Positions 27,116-35,863 of a stretch of DNA of 64,000 nucleotides are shown here, piece by piece. The translations under genes were made by a program, and so were the position numbers. The stretch is taken from positions 124,001 to 188,000 of the forward strand of contig CAJXOF010000002.1 in assembly GCA_913057945.1 (NCBI GenBank). Reading direction: 5' to 3'. The stretch is from an uncultured Hyphomonadaceae bacterium. Lineage in GTDB: Bacteria; Pseudomonadota; Alphaproteobacteria; Caulobacterales; Hyphomonadaceae. The notes beneath the pieces are model-generated. The model was not told the DNA's origin, did no database searches, and worked only from the letters and a program-made list of their open reading frames with translations. How positions within the stretch are numbered: position 1 is the stretch's first letter; the number at the start of each line of letters is the position of its first letter.

Positions 27116-28372
27116 ATGCGTGGCATGAGCTACGCACCTTTTCTCGCGGCGGCCTTCCTGTTGTGGCCATTCACCTGCATCGCCGGGACACAGGGCAATG
27201 TGCTGCTGCTCGCACTGGCGGCCATTCCTGCAATGTTTGTTGCACGGCCCGGCAATCGGCCTGCGACCTACCTGATGGCGGGTGTGGCTTTCCTCGTCTG
27301 GGCGATCGCCAGTGAATACTGGTCACCCGTTTCGCGGGGAATCGTCAGCGGAAGTCTGTGGGGAGGGGATTTCGCCATTCGGTCTGCCGGATTGCGCATT
27401 GGCTTGACGCTGATGTTCGCAACCCTGCTCATTGCCGGGACATTGCGTATCGCGCCCGGCCGGGCTCAGATTTCGTCTCGTCTCATGTTGGGCGCTGTGT
27501 CCGTGCATGGCCTCCTCGTGCTGCTCGGCCCGCATCTGGGGGCGGCCGTCATGCCCTTCTTCTATGGGGATGACCCGCTTGAATATTCCTCAGGCTTCCA
27601 GAACCTCGACCGAGGCGCGAATGCGTTTGCGCTCGTGCTTCCTATCCTTGTTGCCTATCTCGGTGCGCGGTCAGGTATCGCATGGAAAGGTCTGGCGCTG
27701 CTCATAGCCCTGGCCAGCGCTGCAAGTTTCGCCCTGCTTGGGGCTTCTGCTGCCATGTTTGGCGCTCTGCTCATGCTGGCCGCCTTCCTCATTGTGCGCC
27801 TGTTTCCAAACTATGGGCTGCGCGGCCTGTTCACGGCGGCGGCGGCCTATATCGCGCTTGCGCCATTCCTGATCGGTAGCCTGCTTCACCTGCTGGAACG
27901 GTCCGGCAGGACCTTGCCGGGATCGTTTCAGTCACGCGCCTGGTCATGGGAGGTCGTAATCGGGAAGATACAGGAGGCGCCGCTGACGGGACATGGCATC
28001 GAAGCTTCGAAATCATGGCGGGAGACATATGCTGCCTATCCGGAATGGATGGCGCAATTGCCGGATTTCTGGGCGTACTATCCGGTTGTGCCGGGCCATC
28101 CGCACAATATGGCACTCCAGATATGGGCCGAAACGGGCGGGGTTGGTGCCTTGCTGACGGCGCTGGCCGTCCTGTTGATCGGCTGGCGCCTGCCTATAGG
28201 AGGCAGACTGCGCGCAGATATCCGCTATGCCATTGGGGGCATGCTGGCGGCGACCTTCTGTCTGTTCAGCTTCTCTTACAGCGCTTGGAATGAGGCCTTC
28301 TGGTCGACCCTGGCTCTGGCAGTTGCCGCGCTTGTTCTCCTGTCCCGCCGTGTAAGAGGATCGCTCGGATGA
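27116..28372 (+). CDS. O-antigen ligase/polymerase-like membrane protein (Wzy_C family)
   Basis: A 418-residue inner-membrane protein with about ten hydrophobic segments. The diagnostic large periplasmic loop contains AWSWEVVIGKIQEAPLTGHGI and YPVVPGHPHNMALQIWAETGG, the His-Asn motif of Wzy/WaaL proteins. The ATG at 27116 follows AGGAAAAG; a GTG at 27089 is weaker. It overlaps the next glycosyltransferase by 4 bp (ATGA), so the pair is translated together. It may polymerise or ligate a surface glycan. Confidence 0.82.
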   Translation: MRGMSYAPFLAAAFLLWPFTCIAGTQGNVLLLALAAIPAMFVARPGNRPATYLMAGVAFLVWAIASEYWSPVSRGIVSGSLWGGDFAIRSAGLRIGLTLMFATLLIAGTLRIAPGRAQISSRLMLGAVSVHGLLVLLGPHLGAAVMPFFYGDDPLEYSSGFQNLDRGANAFALVLPILVAYLGARSGIAWKGLALLIALASAASFALLGASAAMFGALLMLAAFLIVRLFPNYGLRGLFTAAAAYIALAPFLIGSLLHLLERSGRTLPGSFQSRAWSWEVVIGKIQEAPLTGHGIEASKSWRETYAAYPEWMAQLPDFWAYYPVVPGHPHNMALQIWAETGGVGALLTALAVLLIGWRLPIGGRLRADIRYAIGGMLAATFCLFSFSYSAWNEAFWSTLALAVAALVLLSRRVRGSLG

Positions 28373-29178
28373 CTCTTCCCACCATTACGGCGGTCGTTGT
28401 GACCTATCACACGGGTCCGCGCCTGCATGAATGTCTTTATGCGCTGAAGTCAGATCCGGACATTTCGGAAATTGTGGTGGTCGACAATGGGAATCCGCCG
28501 GCGGAACAGGTCTGGATCGACAAGTTCGCTGCGGTGTCAGACAAGGTGCATGTTGTCCGTGACGGGACAAACCCCGGTTTCGGGGCAGGGGTCAACAAGG
28601 GGGCCGCAGGAGCGCTGGGCAAGCTGCTTCTCGTGATCAATCCGGACGCCGTGCTGCGCCGGGGCTCTCTTGCGAGACTGGTCGGCGCGATGGACAAGCG
28701 GGCTGAGCCGGTGCTCGTCGGGGGCAAGATATTTGACATACACGGCCGCGAAGAGCGCGGCGCCCGGCGAAATACACTGACGCTGATGCGCGCGATGGGG
28801 TTTGGGAAGTGGACACTTGAGAACGAGCCATCCCCCCGGGAATCCATTGAAGTCGGGGCTGTCTCTGGCGCCTTCTTCATGATGGACCGCCATGCCTTTC
28901 GCAGCATGGGCGGCTTCGATGAAGGCTATTTCCTGCATGTGGAGGATGTCGACCTTTGCCGCCGCGTGCTGAAGGCTGGAGGGAGTGTTGTCTACCAGCC
29001 CCATGCGGGCGCGCTGCATTACGGGTCGACGTCGGACATTCCTTCTGATGCCGTGATCGAACACAAGGGACGTAGTCTTGTCCGTTATTTCAGGAAGTTC
29101 GCAAACGGTCCACTTGAGCGGTTGGTGGTCGTCCTCATATCGCCAGTCATGGTGCGCGCGCTGCGGGCGCGCCGCTAG
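28369..29178 (+). CDS. Glycosyltransferase family 2 (rhamnosyltransferase-like)
   Basis: A 269-residue cytosolic GT-A enzyme. The N-terminus TITAVVVTYHTGPRLHECL is typical. LLLVINPDAVLRRGSL holds the DxD-like site, and GGFDEGYFLHVEDVDLCRRVLKAGG is the conserved acceptor-site region with the ED pair. There is no membrane segment. Co-expressed with the O-antigen-ligase-like protein. Sugar and acceptor unknown. Confidence 0.88.
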   Translation: MTLPTITAVVVTYHTGPRLHECLYALKSDPDISEIVVVDNGNPPAEQVWIDKFAAVSDKVHVVRDGTNPGFGAGVNKGAAGALGKLLLVINPDAVLRRGSLARLVGAMDKRAEPVLVGGKIFDIHGREERGARRNTLTLMRAMGFGKWTLENEPSPRESIEVGAVSGAFFMMDRHAFRSMGGFDEGYFLHVEDVDLCRRVLKAGGSVVYQPHAGALHYGSTSDIPSDAVIEHKGRSLVRYFRKFANGPLERLVVVLISPVMVRALRARR

Positions 29179-29621
29179 ACACTCGGGCGCCAGTCTTCAG
29201 GGGCCAGTTCAAACCCTCCAAAATGAAACCCCGGTGCAACGATACAACTGACAAGCGTCCAGGCCCCAAGCGTCTCGGCGGTTTGCCAGTGCTGGGCAGG
29301 GATGACGCATTGCGGAACGTGCCCAGCGCGCAGATCAGGACCGAGCGTGATGGCGCGCGCGCCTTTTCCTTCAGACGGACACAGGGTCAGGGATAACGGA
29401 CCGCCGGCGTGCCACAACCAGAATTCATCCGCGTCCACCCGGTGCCATGCGGACACTTCATCGGCCTGCAGCAGGTAATAGATCAATGTCGATGTGGCGC
29501 GGCCGCCATCTGGCGTGGGCGACCGGAATGTCTCGCGATAGTGACCACCCTCCGGATGCTTGATCAAACCCAGCATCCGGATGATTTCATTAGCTCCGAG
29601 ATCGCCGGAAAGTCCGCGCAT
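29175..29621 (-). CDS. Cupin protein, DUF985 family
   Basis: A 148-residue single cupin. The family opening EIIRMLGLIKHPEGGHYRETF is followed by STLIYYLLQADEVSAWHRVDADEFWLWHAGGPL, with the cupin histidines in SAWHRVDADE, and ends CIVAPGFHFGGFELAPEDW. Function not established. It overlaps the convergent glycosyltransferase by 4 bp and the upstream gloB by 1 bp (ATGA), so it is translated from the gloB message. Confidence 0.85.
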   Translation of the reverse strand: MRGLSGDLGANEIIRMLGLIKHPEGGHYRETFRSPTPDGGRATSTLIYYLLQADEVSAWHRVDADEFWLWHAGGPLSLTLCPSEGKGARAITLGPDLRAGHVPQCVIPAQHWQTAETLGAWTLVSCIVAPGFHFGGFELAPEDWRPSV

Positions 29622-30394
29622 CAGAACCGGTCCTTACGGCCCCGGATTTCGGCGAAGGTTTCCACCGCATCGCCGGGGTGTCCCATCGCGGCCTGAAGGT
29701 CAGGGTCGTCCGCGCGCAGGAAGGGGTTTGTCCGGAGTTCCTTGTCCAGTCGGGTCGGCACCGTGGGCAGGCCTTCCGCGCGACGCTCATCAATCCACCG
29801 CGCATAGTCCGTAAGCGCTTTATTGTCCGGGTCGACCGTGACGGCGAACCGGGCGTTCGCCTGCGTGTACTCGTGCGCGCAGTATAGCATGGTTTCAGGC
29901 GGCAAGGCTTTCAGCTTGGACAGGCTGTTCCACATCATGTCCATCGTGCCTTCAAAGACCCGGCCACAGCCGAGGGCGAAAACGGAATCGCCGACGAAGG
30001 CAACGCCCTGGTCTGCGAAATGGTAGGCGATATGGCCCAGCGTGTGTCCGGGCACATCAAGCACACGGGCAGGCGCGCGACCGAACTCGACGATATCGCC
30101 CTCGGACAGCTTCACATCAATGCCGGGTATCTTGTCGGCCTCTCCGGCAGGGCCGTAGATGGTGCAGTCGGTTTGCTCCTTGATCCTGAGGTTGCCGCCG
30201 GCATGGTCCGGATGCCAGTGTGTGTTCAGGATATGGGAAATGGTCCAGCCCATCCGTGCCGCCTCGGCCAGGTATTTTTCGGCGTCCGGCGTGTCGATTG
30301 CGGCTGTCTCGCCCGAATTGGCTTCGTGGACAAGATAGCCGTAATTATCGTTCAGGCAGGGAAATTTGTGTATGTCGAGAGTAATTTTCGTCAT
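29621..30394 (-). CDS. gloB: Hydroxyacylglutathione hydrolase (glyoxalase II)
   Basis: A 257-residue binuclear metallo-beta-lactamase-fold enzyme that hydrolyses S-lactoylglutathione in methylglyoxal detoxification. Metal motif NTHWHPDHAGGN; further ligands in VPGHTLGHIAYHF, FVGDSVFALGCGRVFEG and CAHEYTQANARFA, the last being the glutathione-binding stretch. Divergent from the methyltransferase gene by 38 bp. Coupled to the downstream cupin. Confidence 0.95.
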   Translation of the reverse strand: MTKITLDIHKFPCLNDNYGYLVHEANSGETAAIDTPDAEKYLAEAARMGWTISHILNTHWHPDHAGGNLRIKEQTDCTIYGPAGEADKIPGIDVKLSEGDIVEFGRAPARVLDVPGHTLGHIAYHFADQGVAFVGDSVFALGCGRVFEGTMDMMWNSLSKLKALPPETMLYCAHEYTQANARFAVTVDPDNKALTDYARWIDERRAEGLPTVPTRLDKELRTNPFLRADDPDLQAAMGHPGDAVETFAEIRGRKDRF

Positions 30395-30432
30395 CAGTGT
30401 CTCCTGCAGACCAGACTAGCACAGGCCTTTTC

Positions 30433-31176
30433 ATGCGTCAGGATGCCGTCACTTTGCAACGTTTCTATGCGTCCCCATTGGGATTGGCGGCGACGCGCAT
30501 CCTGTCGGGCAAGCTGACGGACCTCTGGGGAGATGCGCGGGGCCTGTCCTTGCTGGGGCTTGGCTATGCCATTCCGGTGCTGGAGGCTTTCGGCACTGCG
30601 CCCGGCCGCAGTGTGGCGGCCATCCCGCTCGATCACGGCCCGGTTTCCTGGGATCCGTTTGGCCGCGGCAATGCCGCCGTTGCGATCGGCGATGTCCGCT
30701 TGCCTTTTCCAGACGGGATGTTCGACCGCGTGATCGTGCTGCATGGGCTGGAGGAATCCGGCAATCCGCGCGCCTATTTGCGAGAGATCTGGCGGATCAC
30801 GGCGCCCGAGGGACGGATCGTTCTGGCCGCATCCAACCGGTCCGGTCTCTGGTCCCGCGCGACCCGGACGCCGTTTGGCCAGGGTCGGCCATGGACACGC
30901 GCTCAGCTGATGAATCTGCTCTCTATTGGCCTGTTCCAGGTCACGGCGTCCAGCAGTGCGCTCTACATGCCGCCACTGGCGACCCCTCTGGTTGCTTCTG
31001 CGGCGGAAGGGTGGGAAGTGATGGGCCGGATGCTCGCGCCGGGCCTTGGCGGCGTCGTGCTGGTGGAAGCGGTCAAACGCCTTTACGCCTCTCCTGGGGG
31101 CGGTGCGACAGCGCCAGTGACCGAAAAAGTGCGTTTGGCGCGCCCTGTGACAGGCAATGGCCGCGAAAGCCATTGA
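30433..31176 (+). CDS. Class I SAM-dependent methyltransferase
   Basis: A 247-residue cytosolic protein. The SAM-binding region includes GLSLLGLGYAIPVLEAF and, later, VAIGDVRLPFPDGMFDRVIVLHGLEE, then PRAYLREIWRITAPEGRIVLAASNR, a standard Rossmann methyltransferase order. The glycine motif is weaker than usual (LGLGYA). The divergent position next to gloB is a common alphaproteobacterial pairing. Substrate unknown. The ATG at 30433 gives MRQDAVTLQRFYASPLG; an upstream GTG at 30397 is less likely. Confidence 0.78.
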   Translation: MRQDAVTLQRFYASPLGLAATRILSGKLTDLWGDARGLSLLGLGYAIPVLEAFGTAPGRSVAAIPLDHGPVSWDPFGRGNAAVAIGDVRLPFPDGMFDRVIVLHGLEESGNPRAYLREIWRITAPEGRIVLAASNRSGLWSRATRTPFGQGRPWTRAQLMNLLSIGLFQVTASSSALYMPPLATPLVASAAEGWEVMGRMLAPGLGGVVLVEAVKRLYASPGGGATAPVTEKVRLARPVTGNGRESH

Positions 31177-31244
31177 CGGCCCACCGCGCGCCTCGGTAGT
31201 TTAGAAACGACTAATTCGCATTATAGATCAAAGGATTGAGCGCC

Positions 31245-31589
31245 ATGAAACTCGTAACAGCCATCTTCAAGCCGAGCCGGCTGGATGCGGTGATTGACGC
31301 GCTGTCCGAAGCGGGCGCAACCGGTCTGACCGTCTCGGAAGTGCGCGGATACGGCCGCCAGCTCGGCAAGACGGAAGTCTATCGTGGCGCCGAGTATGAA
31401 GTGCGTCTCCTGCCGAAGGTCAAAGTGGAAGTCGCCTGTCCGGCGGCGTCGGCCGAGCGTTATGCCGAAGCCATCACCCAGGCAGCCAATACGGGCACGA
31501 TCGGGGACGGCAAGATCTTTATCTATGATCTGGACAGCATTATCCGCATCCGTACCGGCGAACGCGACGAGCAGGCTGTTTCAGGCTAG
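31245..31589 (+). CDS. P-II family nitrogen regulatory protein
   Basis: A 114-residue trimeric signal protein that binds ATP/ADP and 2-oxoglutarate. It opens MKLVTAIFKPSRLDAVIDAL. The T-loop is RGYGRQLGKTEVYRGAEYEV, with the tyrosine that is uridylylated in other PII proteins (YRGAEY). The B-loop region TGTIGDGKIFIYDLDSIIRIRTGE is complete. The ATG at 31245 lies 9 nt after AAAGGA. Neither amtB nor glnA is adjacent, so GlnB versus GlnK cannot be decided. Confidence 0.92.
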   Translation: MKLVTAIFKPSRLDAVIDALSEAGATGLTVSEVRGYGRQLGKTEVYRGAEYEVRLLPKVKVEVACPAASAERYAEAITQAANTGTIGDGKIFIYDLDSIIRIRTGERDEQAVSG

Positions 31590-31963
31590 TCCCTGTCTTC
31601 CGACTCGAAACTCGCTTGTTCGGCGCCATGGTGAAGCTGCAAATTCAACAGCACACCTTTTGCAACCGGCAGCAACCAGAGTGACAGTCCGATGACCGCT
31701 GCGCACAACACGATGAACGCGATGATCATCGGTGCCAGCGGCAAGGGGCTCATCGGCAGCAGAAACAGGAAGGGTGCCAGCAGTAGCAGGACGCCAAAGC
31801 CGACAAAAAAGGCGGGGCCGTCGGCCGTGTCAGCCTCCGTCATGTCGCGCCCGCATACGGGACAGGATTTGTTGAGCTTGAGATAGGAGCTGTACAGCTT
31901 GCCTTCGCCGCAACTGCCGCATCTTTGGCGGATGCCGGAAATGATGGGGGAGGGGTGACTCAT
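31586..31963 (-). CDS. DUF983 membrane protein with zinc-ribbon
   Basis: A 125-residue protein with an N-terminal zinc-ribbon (RCGSCGEGKLY and SCPVCGRD) and two membrane segments (about 50-70 and 78-100). This is the DUF983 arrangement, sometimes found near cytochrome oxidase genes. The function is unknown. Its stop overlaps the convergent PII gene by 4 bp. A much longer in-frame reading (to 33190) is an antisense artefact of tyrC. Confidence 0.82.
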   Translation of the reverse strand: MSHPSPIISGIRQRCGSCGEGKLYSSYLKLNKSCPVCGRDMTEADTADGPAFFVGFGVLLLLAPFLFLLPMSPLPLAPMIIAFIVLCAAVIGLSLWLLPVAKGVLLNLQLHHGAEQASFESEDRD

Positions 31964-32140
31964 GTTCCAGGACCTTTGCTGGTCGGATGATCGGACAAAT
32001 TTTCTTCTGCGTATATGTTCCGTATGTAGGAAACGGGTCGTCCATGTCAGCTGCGGTAGATGGTTGCAGGAGCATGTAGCCCTTGACCTTGGCCGCCGCA
32101 TTCCCCACCAGAACGGGCGCAATCTGTCTGCAGGAACCCC

Positions 32141-33088
32141 ATGACCGAACCCGTCTTCACCAAGATCGCCATTATCGGCGCCGGCCTGATCGGTGCGTCC
32201 ATTGCGCGGGCCGCCCAGGAATATGGCGCGGCGGGGTCTGTGGTTCTGTATGATGTCAGTGATGATGTGCGTCAGCGCGCGGTCGGTATCGGTCTTGGCA
32301 ACGTGACGGAAGATCTGAGATCCGCTGTCACAGAGGCCGATTGCGTGTTCCTTTGTGTGCCTGTAGGCGCGCTGGAGGCGGTGGCAGCCGATGCCGTGCC
32401 ACTGATGAAGGCCGGCGCCATTTTGACCGATGTCGGGTCGGTCAAGGAACAGGCCGCTTCTGCACTTGCTGCTGCGGCAGATGGGCGAATCCACATCGTT
32501 CCGGGCCACCCGATTGCCGGGACCGAGCAATCCGGTCCTGAAGCGGGTTTTTCGACGCTCTTCCAGAATGCCTGGCATATCCTGACCCCACTGGCGGAGG
32601 GGGATGCAGAATATGCCGCGGCAGTCTCGCGACTGGAAACTTTCTGGACGCAACTGGGCGCAACCGTCGAGACCATGGATGCGGCCCGGCATGACCGCGT
32701 ACTCGCCATTACCTCGCACCTGCCGCATCTGATCGCGTTCAACATTGTTGCAACAGCGTTTGACATGGAAACCGTGGAGCAGGGCGAAGTCGTGAAATAC
32801 TCCGCAGGGGGCTTCCGGGATTTCACGCGTATCGCAGCTTCCGATCCGGTCATGTGGCGCGATGTTTTCCTGCACAACAAGGATGCGGTGCTGGAATGTC
32901 TCGGTCGGTTTTCCGAAGATCTTGCCGCCCTGCAGCGCGCCATCCGATGGGGGGACGGCGAGACGCTGTTCAATGAATTTACCCGTGCCCGCTCGATCCG
33001 GAAGGCGATCATTGATGCCGGCCAGGATTCCGGCGCAGTGAATTTCGGACGGAACCTGCCCAAGGGAGATGAGGATGAAAGCGCTTGA
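32141..33088 (+). CDS. tyrC: Prephenate/arogenate (cyclohexadienyl) dehydrogenase
   Basis: A 315-residue NAD(P)-dependent enzyme of tyrosine synthesis. The N-terminal Rossmann motif is IAIIGAGLIGASIARA. CVFLCVPVGALE, TDVGSVKEQ, GHPIAGTEQSGPEAG (catalytic histidine) and ITSHLPHLIAF follow in family order. There is no ACT domain, as usual for the alphaproteobacterial form. The usual hisC neighbour is missing. It overlaps the downstream DUF2164 gene by 14 bp. Confidence 0.93.
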   Translation: MTEPVFTKIAIIGAGLIGASIARAAQEYGAAGSVVLYDVSDDVRQRAVGIGLGNVTEDLRSAVTEADCVFLCVPVGALEAVAADAVPLMKAGAILTDVGSVKEQAASALAAAADGRIHIVPGHPIAGTEQSGPEAGFSTLFQNAWHILTPLAEGDAEYAAAVSRLETFWTQLGATVETMDAARHDRVLAITSHLPHLIAFNIVATAFDMETVEQGEVVKYSAGGFRDFTRIAASDPVMWRDVFLHNKDAVLECLGRFSEDLAALQRAIRWGDGETLFNEFTRARSIRKAIIDAGQDSGAVNFGRNLPKGDEDESA

Positions 33089-33314
33089 ACTGACGGAGGA
33101 ACGCCGCGCGACGCTTCGCGGACATTTACAGACCCTGTTTGCAACCGAATTCGACGAACGCCTCAGTGACTTTCGCGCAGACGATATCATAGATTTGATG
33201 CTGAAGACGCTTGGGCCAGCCGTCTACAATCAGGCCGTGGCCGATGTGCGGATGAATCTGCAAGGCAAGCTGGAGGATCTGGACGGCGAAGTCTGGGTCG
33301 AGGATGCGGGCTGA
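33075..33314 (+). CDS. DUF2164 family small protein
   Basis: A 79-residue soluble protein. It matches the DUF2164 pattern: MKALELTEERRATLRGHLQTLF, then FRADDIIDLMLKTLGPAVYNQAVADVR. No function is known. The ATG at 33075 is 6 nt after AAGGGAG; the ATG at 33069 sits next to that site. It overlaps the tyrC end, so it is probably translationally coupled. Confidence 0.8.
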   Translation: MKALELTEERRATLRGHLQTLFATEFDERLSDFRADDIIDLMLKTLGPAVYNQAVADVRMNLQGKLEDLDGEVWVEDAG

Positions 33315-33361
33315 CGCTATTCTCACGCGCTTGTGTGTAGTGCGCGACTGAACCATCCGGC

Positions 33362-33907
33362 ATGGTCCCGCGTATGAACCGCATGAGACATCAGATTTCC
33401 CGACGTTCGCTGCTCCTCACTGGTGCTGCCTCGCTAGGCCTTGCCGCCTGTTCCATCAATTCGACGTCGGAAGCGGCTGATGCCGAAAATGCTGACAATG
33501 AGGACCAGTTCGCAGAGTCCAAATGGCGACAGCTGACCGAAGAGGACTGGCGCGGGCGTCTCAGCGAAGCCGCCTTTGCGGTTTTACGGGACGAGGATAC
33601 GGAGCGGCCCTTCACGTCTGACCTGAACAAGGAAGCCCGGACGGGGACCTATCATTGTGCAGGCTGTGACCTGGCCCTGTTTTCATCGGAGACGAAATTC
33701 GATTCCGGGACGGGCTGGCCCAGCTTTTCTGGTGTGCTGCCGGGCGCCATGGGCACCAAGTCAGATCGCAAGCTGATCTATGTGCGCACGGAATATCATT
33801 GCGCCCGGTGCCTGGGGCATCAGGGGCATGTGTTCGAGGATGGACCCGACCCGACCGGTTTGCGGTATTGCAACAATGGCGTAGCGCTGACCTTCAAGCC
33901 GGCCTGA
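33362..33907 (+). CDS. msrB: Exported lipoprotein-type methionine-R-sulfoxide reductase MsrB
   Basis: A 181-residue enzyme reducing methionine-R-sulfoxide in proteins. It carries an N-terminal signal with twin arginines, ISRRSLLLTGAASLGLAAC, whose end is a lipobox (LAAC), so a Tat-exported lipoprotein is likely. The MsrB domain (about 55-181) has both zinc CxxC pairs (CAGC and CARC), FDSGTGWPSF, and the catalytic cysteine in LRYCNNGVAL. The start is unclear: 33362, 33374 or 33383, none with a clear ribosome-binding site. Confidence 0.88.
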   Translation: MVPRMNRMRHQISRRSLLLTGAASLGLAACSINSTSEAADAENADNEDQFAESKWRQLTEEDWRGRLSEAAFAVLRDEDTERPFTSDLNKEARTGTYHCAGCDLALFSSETKFDSGTGWPSFSGVLPGAMGTKSDRKLIYVRTEYHCARCLGHQGHVFEDGPDPTGLRYCNNGVALTFKPA

Positions 33908-33914
33908 TTCCGGA

Positions 33915-35225
33915 TCACTCGATGATTTCCATCCCTTCGGGGATCACGAACGGCGTGGAGGCAACCCCCACCGTGCCAGCCTCGACCACTTCGCCTGGTC
34001 CGCCCTCACGGCGCTCATAGGCCTTGGCCAATGAGAGGTAGGGCGGGACATGGACCCAGCCTGCGCCGCCATCATTCTGCGTGATCTCGAAATGCAGGTG
34101 GAAGGTTGTTGGCGTGCCGCCGAAATCGTTTGAGACGTAGCCAATATGCTGTCCGGCCTGGACTGTATCGCCGGCCTTCACCTGTAATTTGTCCATGTTC
34201 ATGTGCATGTATTTGAAGATGCGGCCGCCAGCGCGCAAATTCACGCTGTAGGTGCCGACATGTGAGATGACCCCATCCGACACGGCGACGACCTTGTGGA
34301 AGGTTCGGTCGCTGGCAGACGTCCGGCGCAGTGTATTACACTCCTGCGGGGTTCCCACCCGGATGTCCTGACCCTGATGAACCTTGGGTTGTGGACAGTA
34401 AGGGGAGGTGCGATTGGCGCTGCGCACTTCGCAGAAATTGTCCCGCCACGGATAGGCATAATTGCGGGCATCGCATTGGTCGCCGCCCGCGACCCCGCCG
34501 CCAAAGCTGAACACTTGCGATTGGAGGTAGGCAGGCGCCTCCGCGATGGGGAAGACAAGGTCCGGCGCATAGGCGACCTGCTCCGGTGCGCCTTGGCCTG
34601 AACCGGGAAGAAGGGCGCCGGCCTCGAAATAGCTGAAGGTTGGTTGGACGGGCTCCGGAAGGCTGGCTGTGTCTTCGCCCTCGTCAATTGTATCTTCCGG
34701 TGTGACATCTGAATCATCCGGTCCGTCGACATCCGGCACCGTATCTGCGGGCGTGTCCGGGTCGGGGATGACCACAGGGCCTGCGTCCTCATCGGGATCA
34801 GAAGTCGTGTCCGGAGCGTCACTACTCTCTTCCCCATCTCCGTTCTCCGGAGTCGTCTCAGGAGCAGGATCCGGCTCGTCCGCATCAAGCGAGTCCTCTA
34901 TGGGTGTATCCGTATCTGCCGCATCCGTATCAATTTCGTCCGGAAGGGCGGGGTCTGGGATCTCTGCGTCGTCATCACTTGTTGGCAGATCGCTGGTGTC
35001 ACCAGCATCCGCATCCGTATCAATGGGTGGCTGGTCTCCACTTCCATACGGATCATCCACCGGGGCGGATGGTGGCGGTGGGCCAGGGGCCCCCGGCGGT
35101 GCGGAAGGTCCGGCATCCGGGGGCGCCGGACTCGGCCCGCCATCTCCCGGAAATCTGACAAAGTCGCAGGCGGCCAGCATCAGGGCTGCGCTCGCCAGCA
35201 GCAGCAATCGTGTTGGTTTCATCAA
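33915..35225 (-). CDS. M23 zinc endopeptidase lipoprotein with long acidic linker
   Basis: A 436-residue protein with a lipoprotein signal (MMKPTRLLLLASAALMLAAC, Cys20). Residues about 24-190 form a disordered linker almost only of Asp, Glu, Pro, Ser, Thr and Gly. The C-terminal M23 domain (about 245-395) keeps the metal site: HQGQD (His283, Asp287) and HLHFE (His376, His378), with His341 in YMHMN as a candidate catalytic base. It is therefore likely an active murein endopeptidase, or a peptidase on another envelope target. It is the last gene of a four-gene operon and overlaps the previous gene by 4 bp. Confidence 0.85.
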   Translation of the reverse strand: MMKPTRLLLLASAALMLAACDFVRFPGDGGPSPAPPDAGPSAPPGAPGPPPPSAPVDDPYGSGDQPPIDTDADAGDTSDLPTSDDDAEIPDPALPDEIDTDAADTDTPIEDSLDADEPDPAPETTPENGDGEESSDAPDTTSDPDEDAGPVVIPDPDTPADTVPDVDGPDDSDVTPEDTIDEGEDTASLPEPVQPTFSYFEAGALLPGSGQGAPEQVAYAPDLVFPIAEAPAYLQSQVFSFGGGVAGGDQCDARNYAYPWRDNFCEVRSANRTSPYCPQPKVHQGQDIRVGTPQECNTLRRTSASDRTFHKVVAVSDGVISHVGTYSVNLRAGGRIFKYMHMNMDKLQVKAGDTVQAGQHIGYVSNDFGGTPTTFHLHFEITQNDGGAGWVHVPPYLSLAKAYERREGGPGEVVEAGTVGVASTPFVIPEGMEIIE

Positions 35226-35863
35226 CGCGTCCCCGCAATTACAAGCTTATTGGTCACATCCAGAGCTTCTTGCTCCGTGATGCAGTCGGCTTCACCTCCC
35301 TCGATGGATTTGCACTCGAACTCCACGAGGTAGTCGGCGCCATAGCGCGAGAATGACACTTGCGCCCCACTCATGGTCGGTGTGTAGGTCAGGACAGTCT
35401 CGTCCTCTCCATCGCCGGACGTATCCGCCCCGATCACCTCATTCGTACCGTTGACGATAATGTCGTAATCAATGCCGGGATAGGCCGCAAAATAGCCATC
35501 CGACATGGGCTGGAACCGGACCCCGCCTTCCGCGCCTTGCGGCACGACGATGCCCGTCGGCAACAGGACGGGGACAGGTGGCGCGGTCCCACCGGATTCC
35601 ACTTGGAAACTGGTCTGGCGTTGTTCGGTCGGCGTGGCAGCGAGGTCTGCGCGGGCAGTGTCCCAATCAATCGTCGCTATGCTGGCCACCATGACCGAGC
35701 TTTCGGAATCGTCTGGAAGGGTCGCGGTTTCATCCGGTGTGACATCCGGTGCCTCGGTCTCAACCGGGGCCGGCTCGTCACGGTCGCGCGCAACCAGAAA
35801 GTCACACGCTGCAAGCGACAGCGTGCATACGCTGACCATGAGCAGGGTACGGATAGATGTCAT
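35222..35863 (-). CDS. Lipoprotein of unknown function in S8/M23 operon
   Basis: A 213-residue protein. The signal MTSIRTLLMVSVCTLSLAAC ends in a lipobox (Cys20), followed by an acidic Pro/Thr-rich stretch (about 22-55) and a domain rich in beta-type residues (about 60-213) containing two later cysteines (EFECKS, EADCITE) that may form a disulfide. I recognise no family. The segment after the lipobox, CDF, and the acidic spacer resemble the downstream M23 protein's N-terminus, suggesting shared sorting. It overlaps both neighbours by 4 bp (ATGA type). Confidence 0.7.
   Translation of the reverse strand: MTSIRTLLMVSVCTLSLAACDFLVARDRDEPAPVETEAPDVTPDETATLPDDSESSVMVASIATIDWDTARADLAATPTEQRQTSFQVESGGTAPPVPVLLPTGIVVPQGAEGGVRFQPMSDGYFAAYPGIDYDIIVNGTNEVIGADTSGDGEDETVLTYTPTMSGAQVSFSRYGADYLVEFECKSIEGGEADCITEQEALDVTNKLVIAGTR

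Noticed and set aside
31586..33190. A 534-codon open frame on the minus strand across tyrC
   Set aside because: Only its last 125 codons match a family (DUF983) with a good start at 31963. The rest is antisense to tyrC with no family resemblance.
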